Assembly (NCBI GenBank): GCA_000432135.1
Contig: HF990616.1
Span: 1-5,774, forward strand
Reading direction: 5' to 3'
Length of the DNA: 5,774 nt
Source of the DNA: Firmicutes bacterium CAG:124
GTDB lineage: Bacteria; Bacillota; Clostridia; Oscillospirales; Oscillospiraceae
Both the position numbers and the translations under genes were made by a program. The stretch's first letter is position 1. Each line of letters begins with the position of its first letter. The notes below the pieces were generated by a model. That model did no database searches. It had not been told where the DNA came from and saw only the letters and a list, made by a program, of their open reading frames with translations. Shown one piece after another: positions 1 through 5,774 of this stretch.

Positions 1-107
1 AGAGCCAGCCGCGCCCGCAGCAGCAGGGGAATGCGCCGCGTCCGCAGCAGAACGGCCAGCGCCCGGCGCAGCCGCAGGGCGGCCAGAACCAGCCGCGCCC
101 GCAGCAG
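1..107 (+). repeat. Short direct repeats in the infB linker encoding PRPQQ units
   Basis: The 23 bases at 1-23 recur at 85-107 with a single mismatch (G4 versus A88), an offset of 84 bp or exactly 28 codons. A third, weaker copy lies at 33-50 and matches 15 of the 18 core bases. In the infB frame the copies read QPRPQQ, APRPQQ and QPRPQQ. Because the spacing keeps frame, the array can grow or shrink without breaking the gene. Poorly conserved, low-complexity linkers near the N terminus are usual in IF-2. The repeats probably continue to the left of the window. Confidence 0.7.
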
Positions 108-2129
108 ACTGCTGCCCAGCCTGCCGCCAAGCAGCCGCAGCCCGAGCGCAAGCGCGAGCGCCGCGTCATCGACACCAGCGCCGTCACGGTCAATGCCGAC
201 CGTTATGATGACCGCGTCGATTCGCTCGTCTCCGACCGCGTGCAGAATTATTCCAGCGGCAAGCAGAAGATCGGCAGCAAGAACAAAAAGCAGCAGCAGG
301 CCAAGCGCTTCGGCACAAAGTCCCGCTCCGAGGAGCAGGAGAAAATGCGCCGCCTCCAGCTTGAAATTGCCAAGAAGGCGCAGCTGGTCGTCAAGATCCC
401 CGACGAGATCACCGTCGGCGAGCTGGCCTCCCGCATGAAAAAGACGGTGGCCGAGGTCATCAAGTGCCTGCTGAAAAACGGCGTCATGGCCACGGTCAAC
501 CAGACCATCGACTTTGACACGGCGGAGTTCGTCGCCACCGAGCTTGGCTGCAAGGTCGAGCACGAGGTCATCGTCACCATCGAAGAGCGTCTATTCGACG
601 ACCATCAGGACACCGCAGACGAGCTTGTCACCCGTCCGCCGGTCGTGGTCGTCATGGGCCACGTCGACCACGGCAAGACGAGCCTGCTTGACTATATCCG
701 CCACGCGAAGGTCGCGGCCGGAGAGGCTGGCGGCATCACGCAGCACATCGGCGCGTATACCGTTGAAATCAATGGCCAGCCCATCACCTTCCTCGACACG
801 CCGGGCCACGCGGCCTTTACCGAGATGCGTGCGCGCGGCGCGATGTGCACCGATATCGCCATTCTTGTCGTCGCCGCTGACGACGGCATCATGCCGCAGA
901 CCATCGAGGCCATCAACCACGCCAAGGCCGCTCAGATCCCCATCATCGTGGCCGTCAACAAGATGGATAAGCACGGTGCGAATCCCGACCGCATCCTGAC
1001 CCAGCTGACCGAGCACGGTCTGACCCCGGCAGAATGGGGCGGCGAAACAGAGGTTTGTAAGATCTCTGCCAAGACGGGCGCAGGCATCGACGAACTGCTT
1101 GAGACGGTCATTCTGACCGCTGAGATGGAAGAACTCAAGGCCAACCCGAACCGTGCGGGCAAGGGCTGCGTTCTTGAAGCGCGTCTGGATAAGAACCGCG
1201 GCCCGATCGCAACGCTGCTTGTCCAGAACGGCACGCTGCGTCAGTCCGACCTTATCATTGCGGGCACGGCTGTGGGCCGCGTGCGTGTCATGACGAACGA
1301 CAAGGGCGCGCAGGTCAAGGAGGCAGGCCCGTCCGTTCCGGTCGAGATCACCGGTCTTGCTGAGGTCCCGTCTCCCGGCGACGAGTTCAGCGTTGTTTCC
1401 GACGAGCGTATGGCGCGTCAGCTGGTCGAGCAGCGTAAGCAGAAGATCAAGGACGACGCCAACAAGCTCAACCAGAAGGTCACGCTCGAAAGCCTCTTCT
1501 CCAAGCTGCAGGAGGGCGAAATGAAGGAGCTGAACCTCATCGTCAAGGCGGACGTGCAGGGCTCTGCCGAGGCCGTCAAGGCTTCGCTCGAAAAGCTGTC
1601 GAACGACGAGGTGCGCGTGCGCGTCATCCACGCGGGCGTCGGCGCGATCAACGAGTCCGATATTTTGCTGGCCTCCACGTCCAACGCCATCGTCATCGGC
1701 TTCAACGTCCGCCCGAACGAGCTGGCACAGGCCGCCGCGAAGCGTGACAAGGTCGATATGCGGATGTACCGCGTCATTTATGATGCCATCAACGAGATCA
1801 CCGACGCCATGAAGGGTATGCTTGCGCCCAAGTTCCGCGAGGCCATCATCGGCCACGCCGAGGTTCGTCAGACCTATAAGGTCTCCGCCATCGGCACCAT
1901 CGCGGGCTGCTACGTCAAGGACGGCAAGATCACGCGCGACGCGTCTGTCCGCGTTCTGCGCGACAATATCGTCATCCATGAGGGCAAGCTCGGCTCCCTG
2001 CAGCGCTTCAAGGACGCGGTCAAGGAGGTCGCGGCCGGTTACGAATGCGGTATGTCGATCGAGAAGTTCAACGACATTAAGGAAGGCGACATTTTTGAAT
2101 GCTTCGTTATGGAGCAGATCAAGGAGTAA
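1..2129 (+). CDS. infB: Translation initiation factor IF-2 (5'-truncated by window edge)
   Basis: IF-2 is the GTPase that brings initiator fMet-tRNA to the 30S subunit and promotes 50S joining in the cytoplasm. The frame is open from the left edge (first full codon at base 3), giving 708 visible residues; the start codon lies upstream. Visible residues 1-50 are a Gln/Pro/Arg-rich linker, then a charged segment beginning RRVIDTSAVTVNADRYDD. The IF2_N domain spans about 127-187. The G domain shows G1 GHVDHGKT at 219-226, the GGITQHIG switch region near 243-250, G3 DTPGH at 265-269, G4 NKMD at 319-322 and G5 SAK at 355-357. Domain 3 carries ADVQGSAEAV from 516, and the C-terminal tRNA-binding domain ends with YECGMSIEKFNDIKEGDIFE. 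All GTPase motifs are intact. A GTG at 240 could be mistaken for the start, but the homologous-looking sequence continues upstream of it, so it encodes an internal Val. The stop is TAA. Confidence 0.97.
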   Translation, partial: SQPRPQQQGNAPRPQQNGQRPAQPQGGQNQPRPQQTAAQPAAKQPQPERKRERRVIDTSAVTVNADRYDDRVDSLVSDRVQNYSSGKQKIGSKNKKQQQAKRFGTKSRSEEQEKMRRLQLEIAKKAQLVVKIPDEITVGELASRMKKTVAEVIKCLLKNGVMATVNQTIDFDTAEFVATELGCKVEHEVIVTIEERLFDDHQDTADELVTRPPVVVVMGHVDHGKTSLLDYIRHAKVAAGEAGGITQHIGAYTVEINGQPITFLDTPGHAAFTEMRARGAMCTDIAILVVAADDGIMPQTIEAINHAKAAQIPIIVAVNKMDKHGANPDRILTQLTEHGLTPAEWGGETEVCKISAKTGAGIDELLETVILTAEMEELKANPNRAGKGCVLEARLDKNRGPIATLLVQNGTLRQSDLIIAGTAVGRVRVMTNDKGAQVKEAGPSVPVEITGLAEVPSPGDEFSVVSDERMARQLVEQRKQKIKDDANKLNQKVTLESLFSKLQEGEMKELNLIVKADVQGSAEAVKASLEKLSNDEVRVRVIHAGVGAINESDILLASTSNAIVIGFNVRPNELAQAAAKRDKVDMRMYRVIYDAINEITDAMKGMLAPKFREAIIGHAEVRQTYKVSAIGTIAGCYVKDGKITRDASVRVLRDNIVIHEGKLGSLQRFKDAVKEVAAGYECGMSIEKFNDIKEGDIFECFVMEQIKE

Positions 2130-2137
2130 GGACGGTA

Positions 2138-2167
2138 TGGTCAGCGCCGGAAAATCGGCGCTGGCCA
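2138..2167 (+). promoter_or_regulatory. Strong hairpin in the infB-rbfA gap, function unknown
   Basis: Left arm 2138-2149 (TGGTCAGCGCCG) pairs with right arm 2156-2167 (CGGCGCTGGCCA) around a six-base loop GAAAAT. The stem is 12 bp, all Watson-Crick except one U-G pair (2141 with 2164). It begins 9 nt after the infB stop and ends 14 nt before the rbfA ribosome-binding site. The bases that follow (ACCTGATTGTTTAC) are only mildly T-rich and lack a continuous T-run, so a full intrinsic terminator is unlikely. A partial terminator, an RNase-processing site or an mRNA 3'-end stabiliser would all fit. The structure is read directly; the role is inferred. Confidence 0.6.
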
Positions 2168-2181
2168 ACCTGATTGTTTAC

Positions 2182-2189
2182 AAGGAGGT
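2182..2189 (+). promoter_or_regulatory. Ribosome-binding site of rbfA
   Basis: AAGGAGGT is an almost ideal Shine-Dalgarno sequence with only three bases between it and the ATG at 2193, a rather short spacing. It is the strongest ribosome-binding site in the window and fixes the rbfA start. It belongs to the one gene that does not overlap or closely abut its upstream neighbour, which suggests rbfA is initiated independently and not by coupling to infB. Confidence 0.8.
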
Positions 2190-2192
2190 ACT

Positions 2193-2573
2193 ATGGCTTC
2201 CAACCGAATTGGCCGGATCAACGAGGAGATCCAGCGGGAGCTGGCGGAGCTGATCCGCTCGCTGAAGGACCCGCGGGTGCAGACCATGATCTCCATCACG
2301 CGCGTGGACACCACGCCCGATCTGCGCTACAGTAAAATTTATGTGAGCGTGCTGGAAGAGGCCCGGTCGCAGGACGCGCTGCGCGGCCTGAAGTCCGCGG
2401 GCGGCTGGCTGCGGCGCGAGCTTGGCAGCCGTCTGCAGCTGCGCTATACGCCGGAGCTTGTCTTCACGCTCGACGATTCGCTCAAATACGGCGCGCATAT
2501 GTTCGATCTTCTCGAGAAGCTCGAACGGCAGGAGGCTGCGCGGGAGGCGGAGAAGGCCAATGACGAGGGCTGA
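2193..2573 (+). CDS. rbfA: 30S ribosome-binding factor RbfA
   Basis: RbfA is a small KH-fold protein that binds the immature 30S subunit and helps finish 16S rRNA 5'-end maturation; in Escherichia coli it is also needed for growth in the cold. The 126-residue length is normal for the family. Recognisable family signatures are the N-terminal helix RIGRINEEIQRELAELI, the strand region KDPRV...ISITRVDTTPDLRYSKIYVSVL (residues 25-54), the Ala-Gly helix kink typical of the RbfA KH fold at about 69-70 followed by WLRREL, and RYTPELVFTLDDSLKYG starting near 84. The C-terminal tail is charged and Glu/Ala/Arg-rich. The ATG is set by the strong ribosome-binding site just upstream. The gene follows infB, as in many bacteria, and its last 14 bases overlap the next gene. 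Confidence 0.96.
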   Translation: MASNRIGRINEEIQRELAELIRSLKDPRVQTMISITRVDTTPDLRYSKIYVSVLEEARSQDALRGLKSAGGWLRRELGSRLQLRYTPELVFTLDDSLKYGAHMFDLLEKLERQEAAREAEKANDEG

Positions 2574-3507
2574 ATTCTGCGCGTTTGCGCGCGCACATGA
2601 CAACTTTGTCATCCTGACCCACCGCCGCCCGGACGGCGACACCATCGGCAGCGCAGGCGCGCTGTGCCTCGGCCTGCGGCAGCTGGGCAAGACGGCGTTC
2701 GTCCTGACGAACGAGCAGTTCACGCCCCGCTTCGATCCGTTCCTGGACGGGCTTGTCTGCGAGGCGCTGCCCGCAGGCGCGACCGTCATTTCGGCGGATA
2801 TCGCGTCCGAGGGCCTTTTGTCCTTCGACGCGGTGCGTATGGGCCTCACGCCCGTCTGCGCGGTCGACCATCACGGCAGCAATTCTCTTGCCTGCCCGAA
2901 GCTCGTCGAGGCGGACAAGGCCGCCTGCGGCGAGATCATCCACGCGATCCTGCTGGAGCTTGGCGTGACCGTTACAAAACGGATCGCGGAGTGCCTGTAT
3001 GTGGCGATCTCGACGGATACGGGCTGTTTCAAGTTTTCCAACACTACGTCCAATACCCACCGCACGGCCGCTGCGCTGATCGAGGCGGGCGCGGACGTGT
3101 ATCCCATCAACAAGCTCTTTTTCGATACCAAGAGCTTTTCCCGCCTCCGGATGGAGGCAAAGCTGACGGAGACGATGGAGTTTTACGCAGACGGAACGGT
3201 CGGCGTGTGCGTCATGCCCAAGCGTCTGCTTGCGGAATTCTCCGCCACGGAGGACGATCTGGACTCGATCTCCGGCTTCGCCCGCAGCATTGAGGGCGTG
3301 CGGATCGGCGTCATGATCCGCGAGGTCGAGGACGGCCTCGGCAAGATCAGCCTGCGCACCGAAGCGCCGTATGACGCGGCGAAGATCTGCGGTCTGCTCG
3401 GCGGCGGCGGCCATGCCGCTGCGGCGGGAGCCAGCGTCCCCGGCGGCGTCGAGGGCGCGAAAGCAGCCATTTTGCAGGCGCTGCGCGACAGCGGCGTGAA
3501 GCTTTGA
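2560..3507 (+). CDS. nrnA: DHH/DHHA1 phosphoesterase, NrnA-type nanoRNase / pApA phosphatase
   Basis: NrnA-type enzymes use two metal ions to degrade RNA oligonucleotides of a few residues and to dephosphorylate pAp; several members also hydrolyse pApA, the product of c-di-AMP breakdown. At 315 residues the length matches the family. The DHH domain shows THRRPDGDTIGS at 20-31 (metal ligands H21, D25, D27), a conserved Asp region near ISADIAS, the name-giving DHH at 103-105, and STDTGCFKFSNT with D153. The C-terminal DHHA1 domain carries GGGGHAAAAG from 281, with H285. All expected catalytic residues are present. I chose ATG 2560 because the first motif follows at residue 20; the frame stays open further upstream, but that stretch is Arg/Ser-rich and overlaps rbfA deeply. 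Its start lies inside rbfA (14-nt overlap), which implies translational coupling. The exact substrate cannot be told from sequence. Confidence 0.93.
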   Translation: MTRAEFCAFARAHDNFVILTHRRPDGDTIGSAGALCLGLRQLGKTAFVLTNEQFTPRFDPFLDGLVCEALPAGATVISADIASEGLLSFDAVRMGLTPVCAVDHHGSNSLACPKLVEADKAACGEIIHAILLELGVTVTKRIAECLYVAISTDTGCFKFSNTTSNTHRTAAALIEAGADVYPINKLFFDTKSFSRLRMEAKLTETMEFYADGTVGVCVMPKRLLAEFSATEDDLDSISGFARSIEGVRIGVMIREVEDGLGKISLRTEAPYDAAKICGLLGGGGHAAAAGASVPGGVEGAKAAILQALRDSGVKL

Positions 3508-3516
3508 GGAGAACCT

Positions 3517-4407
3517 ATGGCAAACGGAATCCTTGTGATCGACAAGAGCGCCGGTTGGACGAGTCAGGATGTGGCGGCCAAGCTGCGCGGCGTATTTCAT
3601 GAACGCCGCGTCGGCCACGGCGGCACGCTCGACCCGATGGCAACCGGCGTTCTGCCCATTTTTATCGGCCGCGCGACAAGGGCGGCGGAATTTCTGGAAT
3701 CAGCGGAAAAGGAATACATCGCAGGCCTTTGCCTCGGCGTTGTGACCGACACGCAGGACACGAGCGGGACTGTCCTCGAAACGCATCCCGTGACCGTCAC
3801 GCGGGAGGATGTGCAGGCCGCGCTCCAGCGCTTCCTCGGCCCCATCGAGCAGATCCCGCCCATGTATTCCGCCATTAAAATCGGCGGCCAGAAGCTCTAT
3901 GAGCTGGCCCGCAGGGGCAAAGAGGTCGAGCGGAAGCCCCGCAGCATCACCATCCACGAGCTGGAGCTGCTGGAAGGGGAGGGGACGGAGTATGTTCTTC
4001 GCGTCCGCTGCTCCAAGGGGACGTATGTGCGCACGCTCTGCCACGATCTGGGCCGCGCGCTCGGCTGCGGCGGCTGTATGTCGTCCCTGCGCCGGACACG
4101 GGCCGGAAGCTTTGCGCTTTCGCAGGCCGTTACCATGCAGCAGGTGCTGGATTTTGCGGCGGAGCACGATCCGCAGGAACTTCTCATGCCCGTCGACGCG
4201 GTTTTTTCGGTACATCCGCCGCTCATCGTCACACTGGGACAGGCTGCAAGGCTCAAAAACGGCGCACAGGTCAGGAACTGGCAGTTCCGGTCCGGAACCT
4301 ATCGCGTCTACGCCGAGGACGGCGAGTTTCTGCTGCTTGGCCGCGTGGAAAACGGGCTGCTTACCACCATCAAGAGCTTTTTCGAGGTGAACACACTTGC
4401 AACATGA
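3517..4407 (+). CDS. truB: tRNA pseudouridine(55) synthase TruB
   Basis: TruB converts U55 in the T-loop of tRNAs to pseudouridine and also acts as a tRNA-folding chaperone. The 296-residue length is typical. Motif order is complete: N-terminal GILVIDKSAGWTSQDV; GHGGTLDPMATGVLP at 33-47 with the catalytic Asp at D39; KEYIAG with the conserved Tyr at 67; the LGVVTDTQDTSG stretch; QIPPMYSAIKIGGQKLYELAR; and CSKGTYVRTLCHDLG, with KGTYVR at 167-172. A C-terminal RNA-binding region of roughly 60 residues begins near HPPLIVTLGQAARL. The ATG sits five bases after GGAG (3508-3511), and the ribosome-binding site directly follows the nrnA stop, so the two genes are 9 nt apart. The 3' end overlaps the ribF start by 11 nt. 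Confidence 0.96.
   Translation: MANGILVIDKSAGWTSQDVAAKLRGVFHERRVGHGGTLDPMATGVLPIFIGRATRAAEFLESAEKEYIAGLCLGVVTDTQDTSGTVLETHPVTVTREDVQAALQRFLGPIEQIPPMYSAIKIGGQKLYELARRGKEVERKPRSITIHELELLEGEGTEYVLRVRCSKGTYVRTLCHDLGRALGCGGCMSSLRRTRAGSFALSQAVTMQQVLDFAAEHDPQELLMPVDAVFSVHPPLIVTLGQAARLKNGAQVRNWQFRSGTYRVYAEDGEFLLLGRVENGLLTTIKSFFEVNTLAT
4384..4390 (+). promoter_or_regulatory. Ribosome-binding site that decides the TTG start of ribF
   Basis: GAGGTGA, inside the last codons of truB, matches the anti-Shine-Dalgarno end of 16S rRNA and lies six bases before TTG 4397. Its final three bases (TGA, 4388-4390) are also a stop in the ribF frame. No start further upstream is therefore possible, and the nearby ATG at 4404 is out of frame. 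The site makes TTG the only credible start. Confidence 0.75.
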
Positions 4408-5290
4408 CCGCGTTCTGGCCCTCGGCTTTTTCGACGGCATCCACCTGGGCCATGCCGCGCTTCTGAATAAAACGTGCGAGCGTGCGCGGGAGCTTAGCCT
4501 TACCCCGGCGGCCATGAGCTTTGATACGCATCCGGATACGCTCGTGTTTGGAACGGCCGTGCCGCTTCTCAATACCATGGCCGAGCGTGAGCTTCTCATG
4601 CGCAGGCTCTGCGGCATTGAAGAGGTCATTTTCGCGCACTTTGACGAGGCGATGATGCATATGCCGTGGGAGGTCTTCATCGAGGACTATCTCGTCCGGC
4701 AGCTGCGCGCCCGCCATGTGGTCTGCGGGCACGATTTCCATTTCGGCGACCGGGGACAGGGGAATCCCGACCGGCTGCGCGAAAAATGCCGCGCGCTCGG
4801 CGTCGGCTGCGACGTGATCCCGGAAATTCAGCTGGACGGGCAGTGCGTCAGCTCAACGGCCATCCGCGCGCTTCTGCGTTCCGGCGATTGTAAAAGCGCC
4901 GCGCGTCTGCTCGGCCACGGCCAGCTTGTGACCGGCACCGTGCAGAAGGGTGCGGGCAGGGGAGCCGGGCTTGGCTTCCCAACGGCGAATCTGCCGTTTT
5001 CCCCGGACGTGCTCGTCCCCGCCTTCGGCGTCTACCGCGCGGAGGCGGAGCTTGACGGCAGGCGCTATCCCGCCTGCGTCAACATCGGCGTCCATCCGAC
5101 GCTTGGCGCGCTGTCTGCGCCGGTGCTGGAGGCCAATCTGATCGGCTTCTCCGGCAATCTATATGGAAAGGAGCTTGCGGTCTGGCTGGAAGAACATCTG
5201 CGCGGCGAACTGCGGTTCGAGAGCCTCGAAGCGCTCCGCGCCCGCGTGCTGTACGACCGGCAGCTGGTCGCAGACTTTTATCAGACATGA
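4397..5290 (+). CDS. ribF: Bifunctional riboflavin kinase / FAD synthetase
   Basis: RibF phosphorylates riboflavin to FMN and then adenylylates FMN to FAD, supplying the cell's flavin cofactors. The 297 residues carry both domains. The N-terminal FMN adenylyltransferase domain has the nucleotidyl-transferase motif GFFDGIHLGH at 10-19 and SSTAIR at 152-157. The C-terminal riboflavin kinase domain has GTVQKGAGRGAGLGFPTANL at 180-199 (FPTAN at 194-198), NIGVHPT at 229-235 and a YGKELAVWLEEHLR segment from 256. The N terminus is short: only nine residues precede the first motif, whereas the Escherichia coli and Bacillus enzymes have a longer lead. An in-frame stop at 4388-4390 rules out an earlier start, so translation begins at TTG within truB. 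The stop overlaps the next gene as ATGA. Symbols ribF and ribC are both in use for this enzyme. Confidence 0.95.
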   Translation: MQHDRVLALGFFDGIHLGHAALLNKTCERARELSLTPAAMSFDTHPDTLVFGTAVPLLNTMAERELLMRRLCGIEEVIFAHFDEAMMHMPWEVFIEDYLVRQLRARHVVCGHDFHFGDRGQGNPDRLREKCRALGVGCDVIPEIQLDGQCVSSTAIRALLRSGDCKSAARLLGHGQLVTGTVQKGAGRGAGLGFPTANLPFSPDVLVPAFGVYRAEAELDGRRYPACVNIGVHPTLGALSAPVLEANLIGFSGNLYGKELAVWLEEHLRGELRFESLEALRARVLYDRQLVADFYQT

Positions 5291-5774
5291 TTTTTGAACG
5301 CATCGGCGCTTCCCATCCGCTGCTTGAAGCGTCGTTTACCCTTTACGAAGCCAGCTTCCCGCCCAACGAGCGGCGCACGCGGGAAGACCACCTGCGCGCC
5401 TTGCAGGACGCGGACTTTTTCCCGCTCGGCGCAGTCGAGGACGGAAAGCTGCTGGCGGATGTGTTTTTGTGGGAGACAGAGGACTTCTGCTATCTTGAGC
5501 ATTTTGCTGTTCAGCCGTCTCTGCGCGGCCACGGGACTGGCAGCACGATTCTCCGGCAGCTGCTGACGCAGGACAAGCCTTTGATTCTGGAGATCGAACC
5601 GCCGGACGATGAGATTACCTGCCGCCGCAAGCATTTTTACGAGCGAAACGGCCTGTGTGCGCAGCCGTATGGCCATGTGCAGCTTCCGTTTCAGGGCGGC
5701 GGTCCCATTGTTCCGCTTGTCATCATGTCAAACCAGAATCTAAGCGCGCAGCAGTGCCGCGCATTTCAACAATA
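5287..5774 (+). CDS. GNAT-family N-acetyltransferase (3' end cut by window edge)
   Basis: GNAT enzymes move an acetyl group from acetyl-CoA to an amine on a small molecule or protein. This gene starts at an ATG sharing the ATGA overlap with the ribF stop and stays open for 162 codons to the right edge. The last two bases are TA, so a stop may follow at once, but this cannot be seen. The evidence for the family is the acetyl-CoA-binding motif A, HFAVQPSLRGHGTGSTIL (residues 72-89), with the R-G-x-G-x-G loop RGHGTG following a beta-strand-like segment, then LILEIEPP and a late RRKHFYERNGL segment typical of GNAT motif B. The N terminus has LYEASFPPNERR, a pattern I associate with clostridial GNATs. 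No clear ribosome-binding site precedes it, so translation probably depends on ribosomes finishing ribF. The substrate cannot be predicted. Family confidence is high; specific function is unknown. Confidence 0.85.
   Translation, partial: MIFERIGASHPLLEASFTLYEASFPPNERRTREDHLRALQDADFFPLGAVEDGKLLADVFLWETEDFCYLEHFAVQPSLRGHGTGSTILRQLLTQDKPLILEIEPPDDEITCRRKHFYERNGLCAQPYGHVQLPFQGGGPIVPLVIMSNQNLSAQQCRAFQQ

Noticed and set aside
1..107. A CRISPR array or mobile-element end at the left edge.
   Set aside because: The repeats are short, keep codon phase and encode the expected low-complexity linker of IF-2; there are no regular spacers.
31..438. A + strand frame encoding a Ser/Arg/Ala-rich protein of 135 residues.
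   Set aside because: It is an out-of-frame reading of the infB linker and IF2_N region; the composition is typical of a shifted GC-rich frame.
591..2168. A 525-residue open frame on the minus strand opposite infB.
   Set aside because: Infers from the strong third-position GC bias of infB; the product is low-complexity, rich in Asp, Leu, Val and Arg, has no recognisable domain, and lies wholly antisense to a clearly real gene.
2138..2181. A classical intrinsic terminator after infB.
   Set aside because: The stem is strong, but the following bases lack a continuous T-run and the downstream genes belong to the same conserved operon.
2422..2559. A 46-residue N-terminal extension of nrnA starting at ATG 2422.
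   Set aside because: The extension is Arg/Ser-rich shadow sequence of rbfA, would give a 152-nt overlap, and places the first metal-binding motif far from the N terminus, unlike the family.
2482..3618. A 378-residue minus-strand frame opposite rbfA, nrnA and truB.
   Set aside because: It spans three real genes, has no recognised motif and has the Arg/Ala/Asp-rich look of a GC-driven shadow frame.
3700..4680. A 326-residue minus-strand frame opposite truB and ribF.
   Set aside because: Antisense to two fully motif-supported genes, without domain signatures of its own.

Overview
The window holds part of a conserved bacterial translation and ribosome-maturation operon, with every gene on the + strand: infB (3' part), rbfA, a DHH-family nanoRNase/pApA phosphatase (nrnA), truB, ribF, and the start of a GNAT acetyltransferase that runs off the right edge. 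The DNA is GC-rich. The gene order infB-rbfA-nrnA-truB-ribF, the strong AAGGAGG-type ribosome-binding sites and the character of the proteins fit a GC-rich Firmicute. A clostridial lineage of the Oscillospiraceae/Ruminococcaceae kind is my best guess, made by inference and not tested by a search.

Layout: 1-2129 is infB, whose reading frame is open from the left edge, so the true start lies outside the window. The visible part begins in a Gln/Pro/Arg-rich low-complexity linker with small DNA repeats, followed by the IF2_N domain, the G domain and the C-terminal domains. Positions 2130-2192 form the only real intergenic gap and carry a 12-bp stem hairpin without a proper T-tract, then a strong ribosome-binding site. 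After that the genes are packed: rbfA (2193-2573) overlaps nrnA (2560-3507) by 14 nt; truB (3517-4407) follows 9 nt later; ribF starts at a TTG (4397) inside the end of truB; and the GNAT gene (5287 onward) overlaps the ribF stop as ATGA. No tRNA, rRNA, mobile element, CRISPR array, promoter or convincing terminator was seen. No stretch over 300 bases lacks a gene.

The genes fit together as a housekeeping set. IF-2 starts translation, RbfA matures the 30S subunit, TruB makes pseudouridine 55 in tRNA, NrnA recycles very short RNAs and probably pApA, and RibF makes FMN and FAD. The acetyltransferase is the accessory element. The tight overlaps imply one transcript with translational coupling. 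I do not see a novel system here. The points most worth checking are the infB-rbfA hairpin, the coupled acetyltransferase after ribF, and two start-site issues that automatic annotation could get wrong.
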